NCBI GenBank assembly: GCA_003024175.1
Contig: MDYQ01000094.1
Span: 62,001-126,000, forward strand
Reading direction: 5' to 3'
Length of the DNA stretch: 64,000 nucleotides
DNA from: Planoprotostelium fungivorum
Taxonomy: Eukaryota > Evosea > Variosea > Cavosteliida > Cavosteliaceae
Made by a program: the position numbers and the translations under genes. Each line of letters begins with the position of its first letter. The stretch's first letter is position 1. Under the pieces are notes generated by a model. It ran no database searches and was not told where the DNA came from. It was given only the letters and a program-made list of their open reading frames with translations. This document shows positions 12,301 through 23,216 of the stretch, in pieces.

Positions 12301-15300
12301 TTTCCCTGGGTACCAATGGAGCATCTTCTACTTCCATGAGAGCTTGTGATGGAGCCACTTCCTCTCTGGGAACATCCAATAGAGCTTCATCCTCCTCACT
12401 GGACCCTTCCGATGGAGCTGCGGCTCCACTGGGAACTTCCAGCTCTTCCCTCACGCGGACTTTTGGTGGAGCTGTACTCCTCTCTTTCCTCTGTGATGGA
12501 GCAACTGCCACGGGAGCGTCGATTCCAGGTGGATGTGACCCCTCTTCTGCTCCTTCTTCATCCGAGGAGGCGACAGGTATGGCATCTTCTCTAGTCTTTC
12601 CTCTGTCTAAATCGGCTCGATTTCCGTGAAAGAGTGTAATATCGGATGGAGCCGTGGGTCTTCCCGATGGAGCCGTGGGTCCCTTCTTTGGAGAAGTGGG
12701 TCGCTCGGATGGAGCATCTGGGGCGGTGGATGATGGAGCTTCGATGGATGGTGGGATAGATGTAGTTGCCGGTGTGTCGACCGTCTCCATGGCTACACAT
12801 TCTTCCGTAACGTCAGATGTGGGGACGGAATTGGATTCTTCCGGTTCTGCAGAATCATCCGTCTTCCTCTTCTTCGATTTTTCTCGCGAATCTTCTCTCG
12901 AATCTTCCACCACCTGACATCGTGTCAGAAAATTCGGCGAAAATTCGTCTCACCTCATGTTGTGATGCGACGAGCTCAGAGTCATCGATGAAATCATCCA
13001 AGTCGTCTTCCTCGCTGTCGACATTTTTTGCATTGTCGACACTCTTCCTTTTCGTCTTCGATCTCTCCTCCTGCGACCCAATCAGCCGATGGGTCCCATC
13101 TACAACGCTCACGCTGGGCGGAGGGGGAGGATTCTGACAGAGATGGAGCTGTAGCCCCACACTGCACATCTCGTAGACCGTCACCTCCATGTACGATTGA
13201 CAACTTCTCCTCAGCTCAAATGCATCGCGGACTTTCTTATAGAAGGTCTGCTTCAATTCTTCTATTCTGGCGTTCAGATCTGACAACCTTCTGTACAGCA
13301 TGGACTCCTGATCTCGATAGATCTGCCACGTGCGGTACAGATTGACTTTGGGATATCTGCCTTTACGTCATCACTCGTCACGATACCGTGAACTCACTCG
13401 TTTAGATTCCATTGTTCTTTCATCAGTTCGATCTCTTCTTGTACGATCTTATCCCTGCGTGTGTCACTCGTTGTAGATGAAGGATTATATCTATTTTGTG
13501 TCATCAGGCTCACCATTCAGAGTGGATGATCGTGTCGGTTGGAATGAAAGATCTACTGAGTCGTGGAGTCTTTACAATGTCTGGAATGTCATCGAGAAAG
13601 TCATCCTGAGATGAGTGAGGGGAGATGTGGAAATCGCTCACCTCGTAGGATGAGATTCCACCATCAGATTCAACATTCGATTCATCCTCATGCTCATCGT
13701 CTTCAGCATCATCATCATCTTCATCATCGTCATCATCCTCGTCATCGTCATCATCGTTGGGGTCAGCAGCACCATCGCGATGATCATCAGCCATGACTCC
13801 CTCCATCGCAACCGATCCTCCTTCTGGTCTCAAAGTCTCCGTCTCTTCCTCTGAACTCGTCTCAAAGTCTGATTGTCTCTCGCCGTACAACTGTATGACG
13901 TCATCAACTGTGTCATTTCATTCTTACCTCTAATACGGGATCGTCCTCTTCTTGTGTATCTACAACTGGCATCGATCTAGAATAAAATTCGTCCATCCAA
14001 TCTTCTTCGACCATGACGAGAACATTCGAAGAAATTTCCGTGACTATTTGGGCGGGAACCGACTCTGTTATTACGTGAGCTGTCGAAATGTAGAATGTCG
14101 ACTACCTGGTGAGATGGGAGCTTGTTGTACCTCCTGTGGTTGTTCTGCAGGTGGATGAGTGAGATGTCACACTGATGATATCGTATCAAATGTCTCACCC
14201 GAAAGATCCGTAGTGATCGTGGCCTCGAAATCTGGAATATTCTGTGAATTTTCTTCGACCTCGTTTGGATGGTGAGAGTTCTGTGAGGCTGCGATGTCTT
14301 CAGATGACTCGATCGTCATCATCAACTCACATGCTGCCGGACTCGATGATGGTCGATCGTCTTCCGATTCTGAGCCCGATACGAGATTGCCTCTGGGAGA
14401 GCCCTGTGTGGAGTCAATCTACAACGAGCCAGTTCCTCTTTCACCTCCCCGCGTGCGTCGCTGGTTGATGGTTGTCCATGAGATGGAGAGGCTTGACTGA
14501 GAAAATTCAATCAAAACAATGAATGTGTGCTGTTCATACCTCAAGTGCCGCTCGAGTTTGTCTTCTATGCGGCTCATGTGTCGTCTCATCTCGTTGAGTT
14601 CGTTCTTTAATTCGTTTTTTAGTCCTCCCACGGCTTCGTCCACGACCGTTTTGAATATTCTGTACAACTGGGAAAGGATGAGGCGAACGAAAAGAGGAGA
14701 TATACCTCTTCTTGTGATGGTGTGGTCATCTCTGGTGTTCGATCTCTCGTTCGGCCGCGAGGAATCTGGAATGGAGGTAATTTACCCACTTGTGAATAAC
14801 TAACATAGAATGAGACGATTGGCGATGTTCATATGATCGGATTACGAATTATCCAATGATTTCTTCTTACCGGGTGGGTGCAATTCGTGGACTTTGTGAC
14901 TTCTCTTGCTCGTGATGATTATCTGTTTCAGCTGAATGGATTCAGATGACATGCCAACCCAAATCGTTGGGACGATTTAGATGATTATTTGAACTCGACT
15001 CACACTCTCCCTCGAACTTCTCTCCATCGACCGAATCGATCTGATCTACATCATAAACCTTTCTTCGTTTATCAGGATGCTCTATCCCTTCTATCATCAG
15101 ATGGATGGCCGAAAGACTTCGGCTGTGATGTTATGTGTCGTGTTGTGAGAGATGGGCCGTCGTTTTGATTTCTGTAACGGTTAATTGATCTACAATGCTT
15201 CAATTCAAATTTGAAACTCAAATGAAGCTCGCTGACTGGAAGCATCCACAACCAAGACAACAGCCTTACTCGATAATAATCGTGTATCCATTCTATCCGC

Positions 15301-15437
15301 TGAAAGACCGATCGGTCACCTGTGCAAAGAGAGGTTGATGTCTTACGCTTGGCTATATCAATTTTTTCAAAGATGGAATCCTCCGTCAGAAACCATTCGG
15401 AGAAACGCTCGAACATGAGGTAGAACGAAGACACCAT
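9340..15437 (-). CDS. SNF2-family chromatin remodelling ATPase, ATRX/ARIP4-like
   Basis: This is a DNA-translocating SNF2 ATPase. The helicase motifs appear in order on the minus strand. Motif I is FLLSLHMGLGKTMVAVTF (about 11790), and Ia includes VVPSSLQRNWMNEFEKWL (about 11620). Motif II is DEGHHIKDP (about 11320), the DEGH variant typical of ATRX and RAD54L2. Motif III is RIVMTGCPFQNHLTEYWCM (about 10930), followed by LGSIIEYS and NQFVNPIENG as in ATRX. The C-lobe includes VIVFMSSLSGLAF (about 9970), NVGHNIVGANQ, LFDLDWNPSN and EAVGRIYRMGQIKETFVYRL (about 9700-9640). The long N-terminus (15437 to about 12000) is acidic and Ser/Pro-rich, with two probable coiled coils near 14640 and 13280. 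No ADD zinc finger is visible. The start is provisional: ATG at 15437, with poorly resolved exons between 15437 and 14700. Confidence 0.88.
10931..11190. repeat. Simple and minisatellite repeat block in an ATRX-like gene intron
   Basis: This is an almost uninterrupted run of GATGATGAGATGATG-type units. A longer sub-block (GGATGATGAATGATGATGTG through GATGATATGATGATGAGA) occurs twice, roughly 100 bp apart. It fills an intron of the minus-strand SNF2 gene between the exon ending in KIKTKRR and the exon with motif II. In the sense direction of the gene it reads CATCATC. Confidence 0.85.
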
Positions 15438-15460
15438 TTTTTCTTTCCTCTTCAACCATC

Positions 15461-17578
15461 ATGTCACGCGGACAACCGAGTCAAAACAATGTCTGGAATC
15501 AACGCATTCAAAACAGAGATCAAACTGGTAGCCAAGGTGGGGACCAAGATTGGAATCAATGGAGCCAAGACGGTGGCCAAGAGTGGAGTCAATGGGACCA
15601 AGATGCCGGTCAAGACTGGGGCCAAGATGTTGGAGCTCAAGATTGGAGCCTGCAATGGGGAGCCGCGGAGCCTGATTCGAACTTGGAAGAGCACCCGCAG
15701 ATTGAAGATGATACGGGTCGCACACTCTTCCAACCATCTATGATGGAGGAAGATGTCTGGCGTCACATCCTCAGGTGCTTCTTCACACCCGACGAACAAG
15801 ATCTCGTTCTCAGTAACGAAGACGATCAAGAGGGCCCCAAATGGGCTGTAGCTCGAAGGGTCTGTAAGGGTTGGAAGAAATTGGCTGATGAAGTCTTTCA
15901 TTTCCACACGGTAAAGAGGATGATATGCATTCACGTCTGACGCACATCAGATCCTATTGAAAGCGAGTGCGAAAGATCACATCGAAGCAGTCAAGTTGTG
16001 TCTATCTGAAGGCACGAGTAAGATCGGAAGAGACAAGTTGCAGCATGCATTAGAGGTGCATTTCGTGATCTCCGATGCACATCACGAAAAAAATTGACCT
16101 TGTCCAGCTGGCCACAGTGAACGGGAGACATCACATCATGCAACTCCTAATCGACGCCGGTGCCGATCCATCTGCAGGTACCCTCTCGTCTCTTCTCCCT
16201 CCTCTCATGCGAAACAGATGACAACTCTTGCATCCGACTGGCCTCCCTCCATCTCCAACCGAAAGCCCTCCATCTTCTCATGGCCGATGAGAGAGTAGAC
16301 AAATCCATTCCACAGAAGATCTTCACAGAGAGAAACCAATCGACCGACGTGACGATCATCCTCGGACATTCTCGAAACAACGTGCGGTCTCTCATGTCTC
16401 TCCCATCACAACGGAAAACTCACGTTACGCAGTCAGTGCACCGATTGGGTGACGCCTTCCACTGTGGTGATCTTTTCACCGCACGAAAGATCCTCAAAGA
16501 CGAGAAAATTAGTGGAAATCTCACCACCTCGATGTTGTCCCACACATCTCGCCACGTCATCCAGCCGATCGTCCGCCGTGGTGACATCGAAGCCTTGGAG
16601 TTGATTCGGCAGAGTGTACTGGAGGGTGAGACGTGGACTTGTCATCGTTCGTGAGCTGATGGGGTGGAAAGAGGCTTTTGGAGAGGGTGTAGTCAAGATG
16701 GCGAGGTTGAACGGGGAGGTGGATCTGTGGTTGCAAGGGACGATTTATGGACATTCGATGTTGTATGCGGCCGTGTTGTCGGATGACGTGAGTGGATCAT
16801 GTGATCGATCATCATCATGTGATCGATGATCATCTGATCGATCATCATCATGTGATCAATCTTTTGATTCTCATGTGATCGATCGATCATCTGATGGATC
16901 GATCAGATCGACCGCGTCAAATCGATATTGGACAACGGTAAAGTGGATCCCTCCGCCGAAGACAACAAGATCATTAGGATGGCATGCCGACATTCACGAG
17001 ATGCCATCGTGGAGGTGATCGACGCGATGATGGAAGATGACATCATGACATCATCAGCTGCTCCTGCAAGACGTTAGAGTCGATCCTTCTTCAAACAATA
17101 ACGAGGCTCTCATTCAGTCGTGTCAACAAGGTCACACCTCCATAGCCCAAAAGTTGATCTCTCACCCAAAGTTTCGTATAGAGGACAATGTCTTCACGGT
17201 AAATATTCTCCACCTCTTATTCTATTTTATTTCTACTCTTTCACTTCGTCTCACAATTTCCAGAAAGCTTGTCTCCTGTGTGACGAGAAGATATTGCACC
17301 TCTTAAAAGAGAAGACGAACACGAGTCAACGTCAAGCTGCTCTTCTCAGCACGATCGTCCACGGTAGATATGACTCCGCCAGCATCCTCTTAGAGGATAA
17401 AGAAGTCAATCTGGAGGCTGTTCTGTTGCGTCTGGCCCGGCGTGGGGACATCAAGCGCCTGCGTGGAGCGATAGATCGACTACAAGTGGAGCCACACGTA
17501 GAGAGGGCGTTTCGAGCGGCTTTGAGAGAAGGAGGGGCGGTGCACGTGAAACGTCTCGCGAGGAACATGAGAGAATAA
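15461..17578 (+). CDS. F-box/ankyrin-repeat protein with a Trp/Gln-rich N-terminus
   Basis: The ATG at 15461 starts MSRGQPSQNNVWNQRIQN, followed by a low-complexity DWNQW/QEWSQW/QDWGQD stretch (residues about 20-65). An F-box-like helix set comes next: MEEDVWRHILRCFF, then WAVARRVCKGWKKLADEVFH (about residues 92-148). The rest is degenerate ankyrin repeats: HIEAVKLCLSEG, GRHHIMQLLIDAGADPSA, RGDIEALELIRQSV, VKSILDNGKVDPS, QGHTSIAQKLISHPKFRI and RYDSASILLEDKEVN. It ends RLARNMRE with the stop at 17576-17578. F-box proteins recruit targets to SCF ubiquitin ligases, and the ankyrin array would be the substrate-binding part. The start codon lies only 23 bp from the provisional start of the divergent SNF2 gene. 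Confidence 0.8.
16793..16905. repeat. GATC/ATGTGATCGATCATC palindromic repeats in an intron
   Basis: Short units such as CATGTGATCGATCATCATCA recur three to four times with small changes. They are rich in GATC and ATCGAT palindromes and fill an intron of the F-box/ankyrin gene. Confidence 0.7.
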
Positions 17579-17954
17579 AAGGAGAGGTACCTCTTTGTAT
17601 CTGTGAGATCATCATCACGTGATGTGGAGCGGACGTGCACCGTGATGATGTCTGATGAAATCGTATTGTCATGGTGAGTCTGTGACGAGGTGAACATCAT
17701 GGATGTTGAACGACGCATGTTCCCACCGTCGATTTCAAGAGAACATCATCAGCCGATACGTGTGAACCAGACTCCGACTTCATTGAAGAGCTCATTATCT
17801 CACCCTTTGCGCTTCCCACAGTGTCCCTGGTACTGACCTTGAGTTTGTAGAGGGTGATCGGCAGCGCGAAATGGAAAGCATAGATTTTCAGCGCCGACGA
17901 CGATCAGGTGATCGACTCCATCTTGGAAGGAGTGTGTGGCGTTGGGATCCAGAC
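17579..17954. other. Intergenic region, no gene seen
   Basis: This 376-bp gap lies between the ankyrin gene and the LRR receptor gene, both on the plus strand. It should hold the terminator of the first and the promoter of the second. No motif stands out. Confidence 0.5.
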
Positions 17955-20900
17955 ATGCGTGGACATTTTTTCATCTGGGGCTGGTGTGGGGTGCTGCTCT
18001 TGATTCACGTATCGGCCGTTCCATACGATGACCTGCAGTCTATGAAGATGGCATTTGGATATTCCGGTGATGATTCGTTACGCGTCTGTGTTTGCATTTT
18101 CTGATCGATTCGACAGCATCGGATACGTCCTTTTGGTATGGACTCGACGTGCGTGATATCCATCACGACAATCATCTCTCGTGTTGATCTCTTCAGGTGT
18201 GTAATGCAACTTACATCGGAGTATCTTGCGATTCGAGTGGAGATGTGATCTCCATCATTCTCGAAGGCACCGATGGTAAACACGGAGGATATCTTCATCC
18301 CGCTGTGGGGAATCTGGTCAATCTGACACGCTTATCCATCACATCATTTTCCCTCAAAGGACAGATTCCATGGACATCCATCGTCCAACTGACTCAGCTG
18401 ACGTCACTCAACCTCGAAAATAATCGACTGACGAGTGCGTCATTCGAATCATACACGACGTCTAATCGGCATCTCAGGCATCATCCCCACCAGCACCGGG
18501 CTGACCGGGCTCAAGTACCTCTATCTGACGGGTGCAGACCATCTGGGAGCGACTCTGACACCTTTCTCCTCTCTCACCGGACTGATGGAGCTGAGGTGAC
18601 TTATGGAGATCGATGATGATGATGATGACGAGAGAAGATGTGGTGGATGCAATCTGACTGGAACTATGCCGATGACGCTCAATGGATTGACGGCTCTGAG
18701 AAGTCTCAATTTATCATCGTGAGTGATGGGATCACGATCGTTGTCATCATCGTCTCATGCGTCGCATCATCCTGGATCCGTCCAGCTCATCCTCCTCATG
18801 ATCACACGATCACCGTCATCATCACCGATCCATCATCAACCATCTGACGTGACGAACAGGAATCATCTCGTAGGTCTCTTACCCAACATCTGGGGCAGCT
18901 TTCCCTTGCACGACCTCGATCTACACAACAACAATTTTACCGGTGAAAAATCCAACTTCCACGAAAATTCGACTCAAACTTTTCCAGGGTCCATTCCAAC
19001 TTCTCTCAATTCAAATTTGCTGGATGGCTTGTTTTTCTTAGATCTATCACAAAACTTATTCACTTCTGTTCCTGGCAATTTCAACTTTCTCAATTGTAGT
19101 CTGAGAGGAAATCCTCTCCCGTGCTCGTCAGCCAATTTGACTTGTCGTACCGATGGAAATCTGTTGTGTCAGAATTCTCTGGTCAGAAAGACGTTGCAGA
19201 CCTTTTGGAAGAGCTTGGGAGGTGAAAGAAGGAACGTGTGATTGAGATTGACGTACGCAGGATCGAACGATATATGGAGCACTCCAAATGTGAGTGCTCA
19301 CGATCGTCCTTGTAATAGGAATAACCTCGTCCACACCATGATCTCATCACATCCCTCATTACTCCATCATCACATCACGATCACATCATCAGCAGCATCT
19401 CGATCGCCATCACATCATGATCACATCATCACATCGTCATCACATCATCACATCACCATCACATCATCACATCACGCTCTCTTCACCTCATCACCACATC
19501 GTCTCACACTCGTAGTACTGCGACACATCACGCTACCCCGGCATCCTCTGCAGTGACAACGACACCATCACAGGCATTCTCATCGATGGAGCCCTCCTTC
19601 CCAGCACATCAGGCTTCATCGACCCTGCCATCGGCAGCCTCACCAACCTCACTGTCTTATCTATGACTGGTTTGGAACTCTCTGGCGATATTCCGAGCAG
19701 TCTGGCCAACTTGACCTCTCTGAGGCATTTGGACTTGTCTCGTAACCAGCTGTACGGTCAGGTCATGGATCTGAACCTGCCGAATTTACAGTACGTCAAT
19801 CTGTCGCAGAATCGACTGAGCGGCGCGATTCCGACGATTCCATATGCGACTACGCTCGACTTGAGGTGAAGAGGAGTCTGCAATTTCGAAAGATGTCTTA
19901 AACGTGTGCAGTTATAACAATTTCACATCTCTCGGGGACAGCATCACAGATGCATTGAGAGTGTGTGACTTGTCACATAATCTCTTTCCTTGTCTACCTC
20001 GTGCGTACGAGGCAGGCGTCTGCGTTGTAGATTGTGTTCCCGCCTCGAAGACGGCTCTATCTACACTGCGAGGAATGTGGAGCAGTCTGAAGGGTGGGAG
20101 ATCCGATTGAAATTTCGCGTTTCTCATCGTAACAGGTCCCGGGCAACTGTGGACCAGTGATAACGTGAGGTGTCATTCTCATACAACACTTACGTACAGC
20201 AGTACTGTACGTATTATGGTGTCACCTGTGACGAACGAGGATATCCCAGTGAAATTTCCCTGGAGGGTAATGGAGATCTGCTGTTCAACGGTACGCTCCC
20301 AACGGATCTGGGACTCCTAGTCAACCTCACCACCCTCAGCATGTCCCAAATCTCCATCACCGGACAATTACCCGACAGTCTCGGACAATTGAAGGGTCTC
20401 AGGATCTTGAACTTGACCGGCACACAATTATCCGGACCCATACCTGCCGTCACCCTGCCGAATCTGGAGGTACTCGATCTGAACCAGTGAGCATCCACAT
20501 CATCACATCACATCAACATCAACATCAAATCACATCCACATCAACATCAACATCCACGGCATCTGACGAATCTCATCGTCATCTCAGCAATCTACTCACC
20601 GGACCCATCCCCTTCTCCATCGGCTCGTGGAGAAACTTGACCCATTTGGACCTTTCCCGCAACGCTCTGAACGGCTCCATACCTTCTTCCCTCAATCCTT
20701 CTTCCCTCCCCTCACTCGTCTCGATTCACTTGAACGATAATTTTTTCTCCTCCATCAGCGAAGGAGCGGCCGCCTTCCATTTCTCCATCTGTGACCTCAG
20801 CCACAATGAATTCCCTTGTTTTCCGAGATATGTCGTTGGAACCTGTCAGATCGATTACAGGTCCTGTGGTGATGACGTGAAGAGTGTCATCAGAGAATTG

Positions 20901-23120
20901 TACGGGGCAGAAGGTCGTCTGACTGCATCGGATGCGCAGGTGACGTTTGAAATTCGAAAGGTGGAGGTTGGCGGGAATTGACGTAGATCAGGCCATCTTG
21001 ACATCCATCACGAACACCACCCGCCAGACATCTGACGTGAGATACTTCTATGAATACTCCATCTACAACACTGTAGATTGACTCGCCATCAGTTACCCGC
21101 CCTTCTCTCTGCCCTCGCCGCCCTTGTCATTCGCACTCGCACGAATCAGACGGACTTTTTCATGTTCGGCGACGGCATCGAATTTTCCGCGAACAATTCA
21201 CGATCAGTGGACTTGTCCTCGAAAACATTCACCTTACCTCGCACGAATATTTCTGTGAGATTTCCAGCTTCTATCGGCCTGGACGTGGATGGTAAATCAT
21301 CTCTCTTGTTCATTCTTTTCTAACGTAAGAGAAGATATCGTGGTGACTCTGTCTTCTGTGTCTCACAGGAATACGACGACGTAAGTGATGATGATGAGAT
21401 GATGTCACGATGATCATCTGATCGTGACTCATGAACGATAGATATGGTCCGATCGTTGGCGTCAGCATTTTGGACCTGTACGGAAACGAGAGAGAGGTGA
21501 GCGGACTCTCCCTGCCCATCAATATTACCATGGGAACCGTCCCAGATCTTCCCAACGGAACCGGTGAGCTTACCCTCATTCGTGATATCTCACGTGATGT
21601 CTTCAGTTGCCGTGTGTCTATTTTGGGACGAGGGCAACAAGAATTGGTCCAGGGATGGATGTTCATCTTTCATCGATGTAGAGAAGAGAGTGATATGTAG
21701 TTGCCTCCATCTCACCAATTTCACCGTTGGAGCTGCAGCTCCATCTCTGACTCCGCCGGCGCCATCGTCTTCTTCGGGTACGAAGAGAGAAGTGGTCGTG
21801 GCAGTTTCTGTGGTTGTCGTCAGTCTGGTGATCATCATCATCGCCGTGGCTGCTTTCGTCATCATCAAGAGGAAAAAAGTGAACTCATCTCTATTTTCAT
21901 ATCTCTTCTGCCTCTTTAGTAACATCTCACAATTCACATCGCATCATCACATCATGGATCGATCACATCATCATTGACACATCAGATTGACGATCATCTC
22001 AGTCTTATGTCACCGATACATGTCTCACTACGATCGTGGAGGACGTACACAACGACATGTCTGGCAAGATCGAGTTCATCGAATCGATAGAGAAGAAGGA
22101 ACACATGGAGATATGGAAGGGCAGGCTCAGTGGTATGACAGATGTCGTCCTCAAGATGTGTAGAGAGCCTACAAGAGTCGGTTCTCTCAGAGACGAAGCA
22201 CTCCTCATGCAGGTGTGCCACCATCGATGCATCACCATCGTCATCTGTGTCGCTGACGATGAGTAGACTCTGCATCATCCCAACGTGATTCAATATCTCG
22301 GACATCATTTAGAACATTCAGGTGATCGCTCTCGATGATCTCGATCGGGCGTGATGCTGACACCTGCATAGAACCCCACTTTGTCATGGAATGGATGAGA
22401 GATGGCAACCTGCGAAACTATTTATCCGCACATCCTGACGGTCTGACCACCTCTGAAATCTTGTCGACGTGTGTCCATCACATCACGTATCACATCGATG
22501 ACGTTCAACAGCCTTCTACAAGTAACACAAGGTATGACTTACGTCGCAAAGAGTGGTCTCGTTCACAACAACTTGACTCTGGAACACGTGAGTCTTAGAC
22601 GTAAGATCGTAGATGCAAGATGTTGATGGAGATCAGGTGGTTCTATCTGCGACAGATGGAAAAGTTGTGGCGAAAATCTGTAGCTTCTCTCGATGCGTCG
22701 AAGAAGGTTCGAAGGTGAACCGAGAAAACAAGTTTAGACACGCGGTGAGGGTCCCATGAGGAGATGGACTGAGGGAAACAGGCACCAGAGGTGGTAGAGA
22801 ATGCAGTTGTCTGTCCGGCGGATGTGTGGTCGTTTGGAATCATGTTGCTCGACATCACCTCCGAAGAAGATGTGATCAGATCGCATGATTCGAGTGGATC
22901 TCATGTGTTCCAGATGTTGACCAATCTATACGAAGGATGTGTGAATCGAGATGCAGAGAAGAGACCAAGCTTCTCCCATATACACACGCGCCTGTTACAG
23001 AGGAGAGAAGAGGAAGAGCTTTCCATGCGTGGTCGATCGACCACGGGTTCTTTCCGTCTGGCACCCGTTTCAAAGGCCTTTGTCGAAGCGACGAGCGATA
23101 ATTACGATCAAGATGAATGA
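17955..23120 (+). CDS. Receptor: LRR ectodomain, GAIN/GPS motif, one TM helix, degenerate kinase domain
   Basis: The ATG at 17955 starts a signal peptide (MRGHFFIWGWCGVLLLIHVS). The ectodomain has three modules, each with an LRR N-cap (C..(5-7)G[VI].C), plant-type LRRs (L..L..L.L..N.L.G.IP) and a Cys-containing C-cap: 18120-19240, 19240-20110 and 20130-20980. Two C-caps share CDLSHN.FPC.PR. A GAIN-like stretch follows (about 21150-21570), with ISVRFPASIG, YGPIVGVSILDLYGNE and PINITMGTVPDLPNGTG. A full GPS motif spans 21607-21735: CLFWD, NWSRDGCS, VICSCLHLTNFTVG. A TM helix is at about 21795-21875 (VVVAVSVVVVSLVIIIIAVA). The kinase-like domain (about 22040-23000) keeps VVLKM, APEV and DVWSFG. 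The HRD site reads HNN and the DFG site reads SFS, so it is probably a pseudokinase. Autoproteolysis at HL/T and a scaffold signalling role are inferred from the families. Confidence 0.87.
19360..19500. repeat. CACATCATCACATCAC simple repeat in an LRR gene intron
   Basis: CACATCATC and CATCACATCATCAC units run through the intron between LRR module 1 and module 2. They are in the sense orientation of the host gene. Confidence 0.75.
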
Positions 23121-23216
23121 ACAATCGAGAATGATGGCGGGTGTTTTGACGTTATGAAAATCTTTCAAATTCGCATCAGAAAGACCACCGCTCCATGATC
23201 TTCACAGTGTCCAGAG

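Noticed and set aside
11841-12629. A 262-codon plus-strand frame, Gly/Ser/Ala-rich
   Set aside because: It is antisense to the Ser/Pro/Glu-rich linker of the SNF2 gene. There is no start context, no signal and no homology pattern.
15464-15934. A 156-codon hydrophobic minus-strand frame opposite the F-box/ankyrin gene
   Set aside because: It is the reverse reading of the DWNQW/QEWSQW repeat, giving artificial Leu/Pro/Ile repeats. The plus-strand F-box gene explains the region.
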